Assembly (NCBI GenBank): GCA_027579435.1
Contig: JANBPK010001039.1
Location: forward strand, 124,001-188,000
Direction of reading: 5' to 3'
DNA: 64,000 nucleotides
From: Candolleomyces eurysporus
Taxonomy: Eukaryota > Basidiomycota > Agaricomycetes > Agaricales > Psathyrellaceae
Below are positions 1 through 13,669 of this stretch, one piece after another. How positions within the stretch are numbered: the first letter of the stretch is position 1; each line of letters begins with the position of its first letter. Below the pieces are notes generated by a model. The model was not told the DNA's origin, did not search any database, and saw nothing but the letters and a program-made list of their open reading frames with translations. The position numbers were made by a program, and so were the translations under genes.

Positions 1-2215
1 ATTCACTCACGGATAAAAGCTGAATGATGATGGATATTCAGAGGCATCCATAGTCACTGAGAGCCTCCTATCAGTAGCTCAACAGCAGCGCGCCCTTTAG
101 AAGATGGAAGATGAATCGATGGGTATGTATGTATTGGGGGTGAGAGTGAGGTAAATATAACGTTACATGAGAGAACAATGGCGACCATATGCACAAAATG
201 TGCGCAAAGTGCCTCACTTTCTGTTTCGAGGTCGATTTTGACAGACATCGCTTGCTACCGGCCGATCTAAGGGTGTCACCCTCATCTTTTTTCGGGGGCG
301 CGTCTCTCAATACAACCTCGATATGTACTCACACGGGAAGACTAGTACGGAATCAGGGGGGCGCTGTTTCGAGGGGACTCGACGAGATTTGACTTGACTC
401 GAACCCATCACCACGATGTGGAGTCGGTGGAGCCACAAGTGTATTCTTTCGGGTTTGAAGATGGAAGTCTCTTCTGATCGCCATACAGTGCCAATTCAGA
501 GGCATTTGACTCCGACGTGAATCAGGGACCCAAGGACGCAAGTCCCTCGTCCCGTCCCTGTCCCCAGACCAACTTTATTTTAAATTTCGATCTGTTTAAT
601 GCGGGGAAGGTGGGGGCTTCTTATGAGCCCCCGCGCCCCTTGATGCCCGACTCCCAAGAGGCACCTGGGCGCTTGGGGGATCGAATGGCCGATTGACGCC
701 CCAAGGGTTGATTGTACTGTCAGTCTCCGGAGGTTCAAAGGCCTGATTTTTGGCAAAGTTCTTCCTTGTTTGGATTGTAGGCACGTAGAAGAATATGGGA
801 GTACCCGCTATTCAGAAATCCGATTGGGAGCTGGGTCCGCGGACGGATGAAAGATGGATAGGGGCTTTGTGCCACCGACCTTCCACCGCAGGCGTTTCGA
901 TGGAGGCATGAACATGCAAAAGTTTGAGTTGCCGATGTGTACCTTGAAGAAGAGGATCTTTAGGTGATGGTAATGACTAAACTTGTAATATCTGGTACGA
1001 ATGATGATATGCCTTGGTATGCGGGAGCTCCTGTCCTCATCGGCTGCTGGTACAAATCGAGGTATACCTGGTCGTGGCACTGGGTAAGATAGCAAATTTT
1101 CTCCCTCCCCAACCCACTGCAAAGCCGCTCGGCGACCGTAGATTGAATAGTCATACCGGCATGGGGCTCGAAGCACATGTCTTCCCGGTGGACATACACT
1201 CCACCCTTTCAGACACTGTGAAAAATTTAAGCTAGTATGAACCAACCGCAAGGGACTTCGGTAAATAACTTCAAGGTGTTTCCATCGGTATGTTCTAGTG
1301 TGTTTACGGGTATCGCCATACCAAATTTATTTCCTCTAAAACTAGTAGCAGACGTTTGAATTGAATTGAGTAAAATTAGCAGGCTTCTCTCATTCACTAT
1401 TCATACATGTTTGTCCTGTCTATCTGCGCACAACAGACCTTACTTGCTGTAGGCTCTATACATACGGTCAAGAGACCAGGTGTCGAAGTGGAGCTCACGG
1501 CTGAACGTTATCCGTGCAAAGGCCTGGATTGAAGGGGATCAAAGAAACCCCCCTGTCCACCGGATTCTCAAATGTCGGTTCAGGGGATACAGGAAGAGAA
1601 GGCTAGCACACTTCCTCGGTCAAATTGAGAATGAAAGGGTAAGTATCGGCCCTCGGGACGAGATCCTCATACTAGGTATAAGAATGTCAATCTGACAGCT
1701 GGCGGAAAACATGTCATTCTTCACAGCGTGGGTGGCTGGGAGCTCGTTCCGTAGAGCCGTTAGTGAGCATAAATCCGCCTACGAATCCCAAAGGAAGAAG
1801 GAAGGTCATTGATGGGCTTACATAGCCTACTCAAGCTTCCTATTGTTCTCAAATTGATACTGACCGTCCACAGTTCACGGTCTCGCGCCCGATTTGGGAG
1901 GCTCATAGAATGAGGCTTTGACTCATCGTCTTGTCGGAAGGAGTTACCTTTATCGGAAGAATGATGAAAAAGTCGAAGATGTTTGTGATTAGGCATCAGA
2001 TAAGATTAATCCGTAGTTACTAAAGTACGAATATCCAGAGAACGAATGAGTTATCCGAAGGAGGGAAAACATTCACTTGAGGAACACAGTCTACGAGCGC
2101 AAGGCATTATGCTAGCGTCCAAGGAGCGAACGAACAGACCGTACCTACGGTTAAATGTCAGCTATTTCGGAAGAACTAAACAAAAAACTACGAACGAGTA
2201 CCTCCTCATTAACGG
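1..2215. other. Intergenic / no gene recognised
   Basis: About 2.2 kb at the left edge. Open frames on both strands are short, overlap each other and show no domain, signal peptide or sensible splice chain. It may hold regulatory DNA or the edge of a gene outside the window; I see nothing I can support. Confidence 0.5.
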
Positions 2216-3538
2216 TCATTTAAACACATCGAAATCCGATCTGTCAATTCCTCCATGACCAGACGGGTACGCCCACGAAGCAGGCGACGCACCTTCCGAC
2301 GAGGTGCTTGGGACAGGGAAGAACGGATCTTCGCTGCTCGATTTCAGAGGTCCTCCCAGTCCATAGGCCGGATCATGGTAACCTGGGTGACCCTGAATTT
2401 GGCTGGTGCCAGCCTCAGGGGGGTGGTTAATCGGCAGAGACGGGCCACTCGGTATGCTATAAGCTAAATCACAGAAAATCACACGAAAGATTGATCAGAT
2501 ATACAGCCCTAGGACGAGCACGATATTAAATGACGTACACCCAAGTTCCGCAGTGGAGACTCCTGCGTCGACGGGTAAGTGCAGAGGGAAGCCCTGATAA
2601 AGGTTCCCGCTTCCAAGCACGTTGTTGACGTTCGGCGGGGTGGGATACGTCATCGCAATTTCAGGGTGAGCGGCGAATTTGAAGATGAACCTCGATTCGT
2701 TGACGGTTTGTACGAGTGGATTGACTTCCATAGTCCCTTCAAGCCATCGCTACCACGTATGAGCAACCGGCAAAATGTTTCAAAGGTGGGGAATACGCTC
2801 ACTGTTTTGTCGAAAAGGCCGATGAGGGATGACATGTTTTCTTCGTTTCGAGCAAGGACGAGATGGCAGTAGATATTGGCCTGATCAGACAAGAGTAAGT
2901 ACGATCGACAACCGGGATGAACGAAGTAAAAAGAGAATAGAGAACGTACCTTTTTTAGCTTCTCAGCTAACAAGAACCAAGCATACTGACGAATTCCAAG
3001 GAAGGGATTGTCGAAGGGAGCAGACGCGGCGACGATGATCAAATGCGAAGAAACAGGTGCTCCGGCGTAAACCACGGAAGACAGCAACTAGATAAGTCCA
3101 ACGCGACTGAGGACGTCGTGGGTTAGAAGGAAGGGGGTTGCATACATCGATAGCAGCGTCGACGTTCGCAGCGGAAATGCGATTCATGGGAGAGCCGTTA
3201 AACCGAATGTTACCCAAACCGTGGTGGAGTCCGTTTGGGGATTCTCTATCGGCGTCAGGTAGGCCAGCTGGTGAGTTGGGTAGGCTCTCAACAGCGAAGA
3301 CCTTAATCTGCAATAATGTCAGATCAGCCAGGGTATAATTGAAGTAAGTGCCTACGGGTGCGTTTCGATTGGCTTCATCAAACTCGGACAGAAGGGGCTT
3401 CAAACAGTAATCCCGCATATCAGACCAGATGCTGGCCATCCTGTCGGAGTTCTCGATGAGAAAGAGCACCGATGATGCCTGGCAGGGTACCGTCGGGGCG
3501 AAGAGGGCGCGGATTTGGACTGGAATAGTGTTGTCCAT
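2216..3538 (-). CDS. Probable Mediator subunit 25-like vWA-domain protein
   Basis: Five exons, read on the minus strand: 3538-3146, 3087-2950, 2880-2803, 2749-2539, 2463-2216. All phases agree and give 355 residues. The first three exons form a von Willebrand A-like fold as in fungal Med25: a first strand SSVLFLIENSDRM, a helix with DYCLKPLLSEF, a middle segment GNIRFNGSPMN, and a later strand SSHLIIVAASAP. The fourth exon ends the domain and the fifth is Pro/Gly/Ser-rich and disordered. Med25 is a Mediator subunit that links activators to RNA polymerase II in the nucleus. The third intron (2802-2750, GTGAGC..TAG) was chosen because it keeps the frame open into the Pro-rich tail. The family call rests on pattern only; another vWA protein is possible. 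The start is the first Met of exon 1. Confidence 0.55.
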
Positions 3539-5025
<1,487 letters not shown>

Positions 5026-5166
5026 TGGTTTTCTTTCGGGTTGTGTATTCAGTGGAGAGCATGGATGGGTTCTCGCCGCGTCTGAAAAATTGCAATTATT
5101 ATCGCCCTGTACATGTATCCTCCACTTGCTCTATACATTTCTTTCTGATGCAACGACGTGTGAGAG

Positions 5167-7207
5167 ATGTCTCAGGAGGCAGACACCCTGTTCCCTGCTA
5201 ATCCAGATGGATATAAGGCTACGAGGTGAGTTCCATTTGTTTCGCGAAAGGGTCATATCCTGATACATGCTGGTAGGATGTTAATATTCCCCCTCATCCA
5301 ACTCATCGTCGCCCCCCGTCGGCGAGCCTCCTGAATTATAGTCGTTCAAAATACAGCTATATCCTTGGCCCATTTACCAACACGCCCAGCAGGATTCTGC
5401 GATTGGCAGACCCTAACCTTGGTTGTGATCCCTCGCCGGACCCGTCTGTCGCGTCCCGCTTGATTCCTCCCGCCATCTCAGCTCTCAACTATAGCCCCAA
5501 ACTGATGACTCCCTGAAGATTTGTCCATTGTCTGCGACCAAAAGCGGGGAAAAGATATGCCTTCCACAGTCCTGACTTTCTCGGGCTGGTTCTAGATGCC
5601 CTTTGGTGGACTCGTTCAAACCGCTCCTGGCTTGTTTGGCGAGCGACGTGTGGGGAATTTGAACAGACCATTTAGAGACAACAGGAGTTAACGCATATGT
5701 GAGTGGAAAGCCCCCTCCGTGAACGACACGGTTGAATACACTAAATAGTTCTCGGTGCGCGCTTTCAAGGCGGAGGATTTACAAAGCTTCGAACATAGTA
5801 TGCTCATAGCATCCGCACGTTCGGGCTCGACTTGGTCCAAGATTGCGTTCTCTCGTCCGAATTTCTGCACGACCTTCAGCAGGCGACGGATTTTCGGGTT
5901 TTCAACCCGGTACCCTAGCCCCTCTGCTGATAACCCTCATTGGAGCGCTACCGACATAGCGCTCTACATGGACGGTTGCGCGAAAATCAGTCAGGGTCTG
6001 TCCAATATTGCCTTTGCATGCTTGATACTGTTTCTTGGCCAGCGTACTTCAAAACTCCGGCTCGACCTTCATCCTTCGCAGCGAATGCAAGTCACTACGC
6101 CTTGAACTGGGTGCGCGAACATTCGAAGACTCTCAGCATAAGCAATTATGGTCGCTCCACGGGTCGAACCAACAAAGATCCTGCGTCAGTTGTTTACACC
6201 TAATTCTAATTCTATCTCGGGGCGAGTTTGAAATCTTTGGCCTAAGAAGAATCTTCCCTTTTCATCCCTTCGGCTCGTATCGTCGCTCCCCCGCCTCGTC
6301 AGCTCCCGACTCTACAGACTTTCGGATTGGGATGATGGAGCCTCAGAGACTAATGGGCCTCGAGTCCCGGCTGATGGATTTTTCCTCGCTGCGCAACTTG
6401 GATATCACTAGCATCATCGATGTATACGTAGTAGAGGTGGTTGGGCACTTCCCTCCAATCAATCACCTCCACAAGCTTCACGTCATCATCTGCGACGATG
6501 GTTTGAAGGAACGCCATCACCACCTGTTTCGGAGCATTCAAGATCTCTGCAACGGCCAGACTCTGAAGCTCTCGAACCTGATAGCGATAGGCTACAATCC
6601 TATCTCAGAGGGCTTAGATTTCGGTGTTAGGGATCGGTTAGATCCATCCCCGCTTTTCTTGTTCAGGTCTCATAAACGAGTTATCATATCGAGGAAGAAG
6701 GTCGAGTTGACACCAGATACGGCCCTGGCTATTGCGCGCAACCGGTCAAACCTTGAAAAACTCCTGGATGCTTCGACCGTCATTGATCAATGCACTATCC
6801 CAAGGATCGACCATACTCACGTCCTTGCGATCCTGTACGGCAGCCGTCGCTTGCGCTCTCTTAGTCTGAGGTTCGATGCTATTCGGATACGAGGAGAGGA
6901 GTTGGATCTTCCGGTGCCTGGACGGCCTACGACTTTACACCGTACGCTAAATTGGGAGATTCGCCCATTTGCTCCCCATCACGTTTATAAGGGCACATTG
7001 TCCCTCCCTGTCAATGGGATGCTTTGGCCATTACGTCAAGGACGAGTACTTTGGGGGCTGCAAGGCATTATAGGGAGGCGGTGGCGTCTGCGTTGGGGTG
7101 TAAAGACTGTGGTCGAGACAGGCTCAGTTATCTTTNAAAAAAGGACTGGCTTCAGTTTCGACAAATATTATGTAGTAATGGATGAGGAGATACGTCTAAT
7201 GCTCTGA
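5167..7207 (+). pseudogene. F-box/LRR-like protein gene, 5' part broken or unresolved
   Basis: A long open stretch (about 6230-7207) encodes a leucine-rich-repeat-like C-terminal part of the agaricomycete F-box/LRR type. Visible are FSSLRNLDITSI, a segment LTPDTALAIARNRSNLEKL, and RRLRSLSLRFDA, which corresponds to the usual late LRR of that family. A plausible N-terminal exon begins at 5167 (ATG, then a GTGAGT donor after about 18 codons), but from 5280 to about 6030 every frame carries stops and I could not build a clean splice chain or a clear F-box. The 3' end overlaps the end of the next minus-strand gene by about 12 bp, and an N at 7136 beside an A run makes the last 25 codons uncertain. 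It may be a decaying gene, or a real one with introns I failed to see. Confidence 0.4.
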
Positions 7208-8705
7208 AGGCCTGGGAGAAGTACGGAGATCCAATATTCCTTTTTGACCAACTTTGTAGAAAAGGTCTTTCCATCGCCCGAGAAAAGTGTCTAGGTCCTT
7301 TCCTCGCTCCGCCGCCTTCGAGGGCCACGCCGGATATGGAGGCTCTCCACCGTATGACCATTCGAGGTCCAAGGTGACTGAATCGAGGGGCAAGTGTCGA
7401 CTGAGTACGTCGTCCAATTCTTTCCAACAACCCAGATCGACGTTCCTAGCTTCAAAAATTTTGGTAGGTAAGCCATACCTCCCTCTCGATGCGTAACCCA
7501 GGTTTACTTGGATTGAGACGCGACGGAGGCTGGGCGGCAGTGGTTGGTTGAGAATAGCCACCAACAAACCGCAGGTCGCACCGGCGCGGGGACTGCCTAT
7601 CTTGCATTGAGGGAAATAATCGATGTTGAAAGATAACGTATGAAGTATAGGGTATGGTGCGAAGAAATCTGGTCGCAAAGATTCGTGACGACCTAAGAGT
7701 GTACGGGTAAATTTGTGTGATCAGGAAGACTCGAAATATACGAAACTGACGCACCTGAACGGTGAATGATTGTCAAGCTTTCAAGCGACTCAGAAGCTCG
7801 ATCGGGAAGTCTCCAGGGCGAGACGTCTCTAGGTTGATAACTGATTGTGAGTTTCTTGGTCCTCGTCAGGGTTAGATTGAAGCACGGCCCGGCAAGTCGC
7901 CTAATCCAAGGGAGACTCCCTTCACCGGGGTCGACTAGAATGAGGGAGAACTCCTCCAGATATCTCTGTTGATATGGACTGGGTTCAACGTTGATGTCAT
8001 TTGGATCATCTCGCGCCGATATCATTCCTTGAGTACCTGGTAGAAGGCCATTGCGGCTCCTCGAAAAGCCAGCGTAGCTGATGATGTCGACTTTGGTCAC
8101 GGTGGAGGAGATGGAGCTGAGAATCCAGGTTGGAAATAAGGGTGAATCGGGCTGGGAATAAAGCGCTAGGGTTATGAACTTCAACGAGGGGGAGGCTAGA
8201 ACCTCCTCAACTTGCGGACGGACAGGATGCGTCCACTCATGAAAAGAGGCTTTGAACCCTTCCTTCCAGCATCGGAGATGGACATGCTCGATGGCTGGCA
8301 AGACTTGAGGGGCGAGCGACATCCAGACGAGGACATCACGCTGCACGTAGGCATTGTGGCCTGAGCTCACCATCACTTCGAATTTCAAACATTTGATGTA
8401 TCTCCACAGGTGATCTTTATCGAAGGTCATCATGGCCTTTTTCTTGTTCACTCCGGCAAAGGTCGGAAGCGCCAAGTCCAGCTCTCTGTAAAGGTGTTTT
8501 CGTGCGACCGGTACGCAAGCACGCGACAGCATGCAGAGATTAGCAAGACTTCCAAAGTCGCTGGATGATAAGTCGATGATTTCATCGATTAGATCTTGGC
8601 AGAGCGCGGTGCGTGAAGCCTCCTAGAGTCAGGCAACGAAAGACCGTTCGTATTCAGTTAGACATGGATAAACTCGGGGAATTTTATTTCAGTTACCTTT
8701 CCCAT
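7196..8705 (-). CDS. F-box-like family protein, copy A
   Basis: Exons 8705-8697, 8622-7755 and 7692-7196 give 457 residues. The first exon is only nine nucleotides (Met-Gly-Lys), followed by a phase-0 intron. This layout is shared with copies B, C and D, which have Met-Glu-Lys. Residues 10-55 form an F-box-like motif (CQDLIDEIIDLSSSDF, then SRACVPVARKHLYREL), matching the agaricomycete pattern of a two-helix F-box. The remainder resembles a repeat scaffold with FPTWILSSISSTVTKV, CFNLTLTRTKKLTIS and, after the second intron, LPPSLRRVSIQVNL and a terminal FLGRWKDLF/GILDLR. F-box proteins act as SCF ubiquitin-ligase substrate adaptors; that role here is inferred from the motif only. It lies tail-to-tail with the F-box/LRR gene. 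Confidence 0.75.
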
Positions 8706-9034
8706 TTGAGATCACTCAACGAGGTTTCAGTGAGCTGAGATGCGTGCTTTCTAACAGTCGGTTGTCGAGTTAGAGTTCAGGCCATCGGCACACTCCGCAC
8801 TCGCTCCCGCACCCAAGGCTGGTGTCAGTGATGGCAGACCAGAAACTTATAAAGCCTTCAAGTCATGTGTCTAGAGCGATATCAGAAAGGACAAAAAGAG
8901 AACGACCACGCAAATGGTAGCGGTGCAGATAGGTCGACGCGTGCTCAATGCACGCAAGAACGTTATCTCTGAATGCTTTGCTCCAGTTTCGGTGAGGTAT
9001 TGTAACAGATATCGATGTACATTCGACAGTAAAA
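8706..9034. other. Intergenic spacer between F-box-like copies A and B
   Basis: About 330 bp upstream of copy A and downstream of copy B, both on the minus strand. No separate gene is seen; it presumably holds the promoter of A and the terminator of B. Confidence 0.5.
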
Positions 9035-10549
9035 TTAAATCGGTATGCGAAGAATGCTAACATCTAGTATATTCCTGTCTCCAACATTGGTAAATGCTTT
9101 TCTCCACCGCGCCAGAAATGCGCTCGAGTCCTCCTCCCAACCCTGTTGGTCCATAATCTCCTCCCCCTGATTCAAGCCTCCCTGGCCCTCCAAATGATAT
9201 ATCCATCTAAAATTCATAGTGACTACATCGAGAGATTGGCATTGGCCGAGGGCTTCGTCCAATTGTTTCCAGCAAATCCAATCGTGGCTGCTGGGTCCGT
9301 TAATATGGGGAACATCGTACTGTGTTAAAACCCTGCCAATGCAGTTGAAATTTACTTGGAAAGAGACACGACGTAGGCTTGAGGGTAGCGCCTGAGTGAA
9401 AATTCCCACCAACGAACGGCAGATTCCGTCTGCTGAGGTATATTCGAATATGAAAGATAGGCTGTGAAGTACCAGATAATGTTCGAAAATATTAGATCTC
9501 GAGAATCCCGTGGTACCTGAAAGTATAGAGCTACGTTAGCCTTCGGAATTCGACCATATTTCGGGTAGAGAAGAGCACGACACACCCCAGTGAATGATCG
9601 TTAAGTCTTCTAGTGAGTTTGACGCTTCATCGAAAAGTCTCCAGGCGGAACGGTCGTCTTCAGGATGATGTTGACTGATGTTGAGTTTCTTGGCTTTTTC
9701 CAGGTTCAGACCGAAGCATGGCCCCGCCAGGAGCGCAGCCCAAGGGCCAATCCTGTCGCTGTCTTCGTGTAGATTGAGAGAGAATTCTTCCAGGGATCTG
9801 CGTGGACACGGGGTCTGCCCAACATCGATGTCACCTGAATTATCATCTGGTCCTGGGGATAGCGCTTGAGTATTTTCTGGCAGGGATCCATTGCCATCCA
9901 CTCGAAAGATGGGAGAACTGACGATGTCCATTTTGCTGATGCCGAGGGAGACGGATTTGAAGATCCATTCTGGAAATGCGGGGGTATTTGGGTATAGGCC
10001 GCTATAGACTAGAGCCATAGACTTCAATGAGGGGGCAGCCAGGACGACCCCTAATTGCGAACGAACGGGCGATGCGACATCGGGCAGCTTCCCTTTGCCC
10101 CACAAGCAGAGACTAACATGCTCGATGCTCGAATCGATATGAGCAACGAGAGCCATCCAGTCGATGACGACATCCTGCACGTAGGCATCGGAGGTATCGC
10201 TGACCCACACTTCCAAGGCCAAGCTTTTAACGTGTCCCAACAGATGATCGTTTTCAAAGACCAATCTGCCCTTTCTCCTCTTCTGTCTCTCCACCGCCTT
10301 GTCGCCGCAGGTCGAAAATACCCAATCCAGCTCTTTGTAAAGGTGCTTCCGTGCAGCCGGTACACAGTCATGAGAGACACGACAGAGACTGGCCAGACTG
10401 TCGAAGTCGCTGGACAACAGGTCGATGATTCTATCGATTATATCTTGACAGAGCACAACCCCGTTGTCGCCCGCCTAAGCCACCGGGATATACCGTTCAT
10501 GTTCAATTCAATATGAAGCGAGGAGTGCAATTCAAGATACCTTTTCCAT
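9035..10549 (-). CDS. F-box-like family protein, copy B
   Basis: Exons 10549-10541, 10474-9586 and 9516-9035 give 459 residues; both intron positions and phases (0 and 1) match copies A, C and D. It starts Met-Glu-Lys, then after the intron reaches the F-box-like motif LCQDIIDRIIDLLSSDF and CVPAARKHLYKELDW. Later landmarks shared with the family are FPEWIFKSVSLGISKMD, CFGLNLEKAKKLNIS, LPSSLRRVSFQVNF and FLARWRKAF...ILDV. It is transcribed away from copy C, with only 198 bp between the two start codons. No transmembrane segment or signal peptide. A role as SCF adaptor is an inference from the motif. Confidence 0.75.
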
Positions 10550-10747
10550 TTAAACAAGTGCTGATCGAGGCACAGGTTTCTGTGAGGGAGATGGTGGTAG
10601 TAAGCGCTTAAGCGCCGACTTTTGCGCACTGGCAATCCGAGCTTCGAATTTCGGATTATGCCGAGTGTTGCATAGCCCCTTTAGCTTTCCCCTTGACAGA
10701 CACCTGCATCTCTCAACCCAGCTAGGCCTCGATTAGTGCTCAATCTC
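10550..10747. promoter_or_regulatory. Short divergent promoter between F-box-like copies B and C
   Basis: The 198 bp between the start codons of B (minus) and C (plus) must contain both promoters, unless one 5' leader overlaps the other gene. I did not identify a specific element by eye. Confidence 0.45.
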
Positions 10748-12297
10748 ATGGAAAAGGTAGCTCGAATTACCATCTTCGAGTCATCTGATTGAACATGAAT
10801 GATATCTCGCTTTGCCTTAGGAGGGTGACAACGCGGTGCTCTACCAAGATATAATCGACAGAATCATCGACACATTGTCCAGCGAATTCGACAGTCTGGC
10901 CAGTCTCTGCCGTGTTTCTCGTGCATGTGTACCAGTTGCACGAAGGCATCTTTACAGAGAGCTGGATTTGCTGTCCCCGCTGCGGCCGAAGGCCACAAAC
11001 CGGGCCAAGGCAATCTTGGATAACGATCATCTGTGGAGATACGTCAAATCGTTGTCCTTTGGAGTCACGTTAGTTGGCCATAATTACGCTGCCGACACGA
11101 GAGAGGGTTTCTTCGGCTTCGACTGGAGTACCCTGGCCGCGCGGGTCAATTCGACCGTCGAGCATGTCTGTCTCCGAACTTGGGTCACAAGTTTCGAGTT
11201 CTTCCCCGAGGCCTTTATTGATAAACCAAATGCTGCTCGTTCTCGAGTGGAAACCGTTCTGGGTAGCTCCTCATTGAAGTTTGTGACCCTGGAGGTCGAC
11301 ATCGACCCCGACTCGGATTCATCCCCGTTTCCAGATTGGATCTTCAGATCCATTCCCTTCACCGTAACCAAAGTCAACATCATCGGCTTGAATGAACTTC
11401 CGCTAAGGATTGATGGAGCCCCGGCAACAAGTACTCAAGCAACAGTCCCAGCACCAGATAACTCAGATGGTGCTGACCTTGGACAAAATAAACGTCCACG
11501 GCGATATCTTGAGGAATTCTCGCTCGATCTAACCAACTCGGAAGACCTCGTTTCCCATTGGGCCACCCTACTCGCAGCACCGCGCTTCAATCTCAACCTC
11601 ACGAGGACGAAGAAGCTCACAATAAGCTACCAAACTGAAGACGATTCACCCTGGAGATTTCCTGATGAAGCTTCAAAGTCACTCGAAGACCTCACTATCA
11701 TATATCGTTCAAGTGCGTCGTTTCTCTTTTCTTCCCATAATGACGAGTCTACAGCTCAGCTGTGCACTACTAGGTCTCAATGCGTCCATGGAACCTCACC
11801 GTTTTGTGGAATATCGAGCACTTCACACTCTATCGTTCAGCATCGAATATCTTCCGATAGCTGATGGCCCCTATTTCCGCTACAGACAGACCAGTATGAA
11901 TTGCCGGGTGTTAGTGACCTTTTTCACCCAAACACTCCCTTCTAGCCTCCGTCGAATCTCAATTTGGGTGAATTTCGTGGGCAATCAAAGGATACTAGGG
12001 CCGTATGACCTTCCCGGGGTATCCTGGCCCGGCCTGGCTTTCGACTTCACCTCCTGGATACAACTGGACAAAGCACTCAGCAGCCACACATCCCTCAATT
12101 CAGTCATTGTAGATCTCAAATGGGATTACGATCCGACGCATCGAGCTGCAACAATTAACTGCAACCCTGAGGACTCAAAGATGCAGAGATGGAAGGAGAG
12201 ATTGGATTGGTTTATGCGATGGTGGAGAACGGTTTTCGCCGGCGTTGACGAGAAGGGAATATTGGATGTCCGAGTTACTCGCACAGAGGACTGCTAG
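10748..12297 (+). CDS. F-box-like family protein, copy C
   Basis: Exons 10748-10756, 10821-11712 and 11774-12297 give 474 residues. It begins Met-Glu-Lys in a nine-nucleotide exon, then LYQDIIDRIIDTLSSEF and CVPVARRHLYRELDL make the F-box-like motif. The body keeps the family landmarks: FPDWIFRSIPFTVTKV, RFNLNLTRTKKLTIS, LPSSLRRISIWVNF and WRTVFAGVDEKGILDV near the end. The second intron (11713-11773) falls at the same phase-1 position as in A, B and D. This is the only intact plus-strand copy, so B and C form an inverted, head-to-head pair. Function is inferred only from the motif. Confidence 0.78.
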
Positions 12298-12464
12298 ATC
12301 TACATGTAGCTTCCGGTCTATCTTATGCATACTATCTGACCAAACCAAAAGTTAAATGGCCATTGGAGCCACCTCTGCTAGGAATGCCCATCCTTCAGAA
12401 AATAAGTGAGCGGACATCTGTGATCATCAGAGGAAACCTGCTGAGCCGCGTACTTCCAGTATGT

Positions 12465-12971
12465 TCATGGTACCGAGCTAAGAATGTCGCGCAGTGCTGC
12501 CTTCTTCGCTCCCAAATCAGCCCGCGAGACCGCTGGCGACTGCGGCGGTCTCACCGAGTCTCGTCTTCTTGCCAGATCCTTCGAGCGACCGTTGGCAGAC
12601 TCAGAGTCGGAATGAACCTCAGACTCGGACTCGGATACAGAGTCATCGTCATCGTCGCCATCGTATCCAGAACTGTCGTAGTCAAGATGTCCTGTCGGAG
12701 ACGCTGAGGAGGACGCCATCACATTCCGGGGAACGTCCGGAATATCGATGTCCCTTTCTGCCTTGCCGGTCGTCGAAGAAGCCAACCTTGAGTTTGAATG
12801 ACCAGCCGGTGGTCGTTGGGAGTTTTGAGCCCCCAAGTGGCATCCACCGTACTCGTTGGGATCAGATGGACGGGTGGTAGAATGAACGATCGGAGTCGTA
12901 GTCGAGCCCAGCCACTGCTGAGGTCTCCTATACCGCGGGTCACCCTGAGAGCTGCGATTTTGGTTTTGCAT
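12465..12971 (-). CDS. Small acidic Ser-rich protein, unknown
   Basis: A single open frame of 168 residues starting MQNQNRSSQGDPRYRRPQQ. It is disordered: a Gln/Asn/Pro-rich start, a central acidic-serine run (DDDDDSVSESESEV), then a basic end with GAKKAALRDILSSVP. No domain is recognised. Its build resembles the larger gene at 13670-14738 (polar N-terminus, Asp/Ser run, Lys-rich amphipathic end), and the two lie next to each other on the same strand, so they may be diverged duplicates. The frame runs tail-to-tail with F-box-like copy C. I cannot exclude that an intron removes part of it. Confidence 0.45.
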   Translation of the reverse strand: MQNQNRSSQGDPRYRRPQQWLGSTTTPIVHSTTRPSDPNEYGGCHLGAQNSQRPPAGHSNSRLASSTTGKAERDIDIPDVPRNVMASSSASPTGHLDYDSSGYDGDDDDDSVSESESEVHSDSESANGRSKDLARRRDSVRPPQSPAVSRADLGAKKAALRDILSSVP

Positions 12972-13669
12972 GCTGATTTAACTCTGATTCAGAGAAAATA
13001 TCTCCTCTTTTATACCATGTCGCCGCGGAGAAGCAAGCCACCAATCAAACACGGGAAGGTCACATCTTCTCCGTGAAGCGTGACAATGGTAAAGGACAAT
13101 AGGCTGCCTGCACAAGCAGAATGGACCGTACGGAAACACCCCTCCGACTTCAGAGCGGTCGCAGCGCAGACAAAAGGTAGACAATCAGCCTCTATAGCGG
13201 GAATGAGGAAAGCGAGCGGTAGTGATCCAGTGGTCCTTCAAGTTTGACGAGGGCTGCCAGTGGAACGGAAGGTCTCGCTTTTTCGGATACCCGATAACCC
13301 AATAATCAATCCCACCCATGCCTTGTCGGAGAGCGGCTTGGCCAGAAAGCAGAGGGATAGATTTAGCAGGTATTTGGGTGGGTGGAAGGAATTGGGAGAG
13401 AGCTGAGAGGGGGAAGACAAACCGTCGGCATTCAAGTGGTGCTCTCTTTCATCAGGGCCTGATCAGAGCCCAAGCACAAAGCACAAACAGGGGCAAATAT
13501 CGTAACAGATTAGATTCCTCGTCAGCGGGCGTAGCGTATGGTACACAGTACATACAGGTATGTCGAGAATCTAAAGGGGTACCTAGATCCGTATTTACGC
13601 AAGAGAGGAACGAGCTACCCCCCGAATAGCAAGAGCAGTACTGCTGACCGGGAGGACAAATCACAACCG
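12972..13669. other. Intergenic, no gene recognised
   Basis: About 700 bp upstream of the small acidic protein and downstream of the next minus-strand gene. Short overlapping frames only. Confidence 0.45.

Noticed and set aside
395..425. Second T-loop-like string on the minus strand
   Set aside because: The flanking stem bases do not pair and there is no D-arm.
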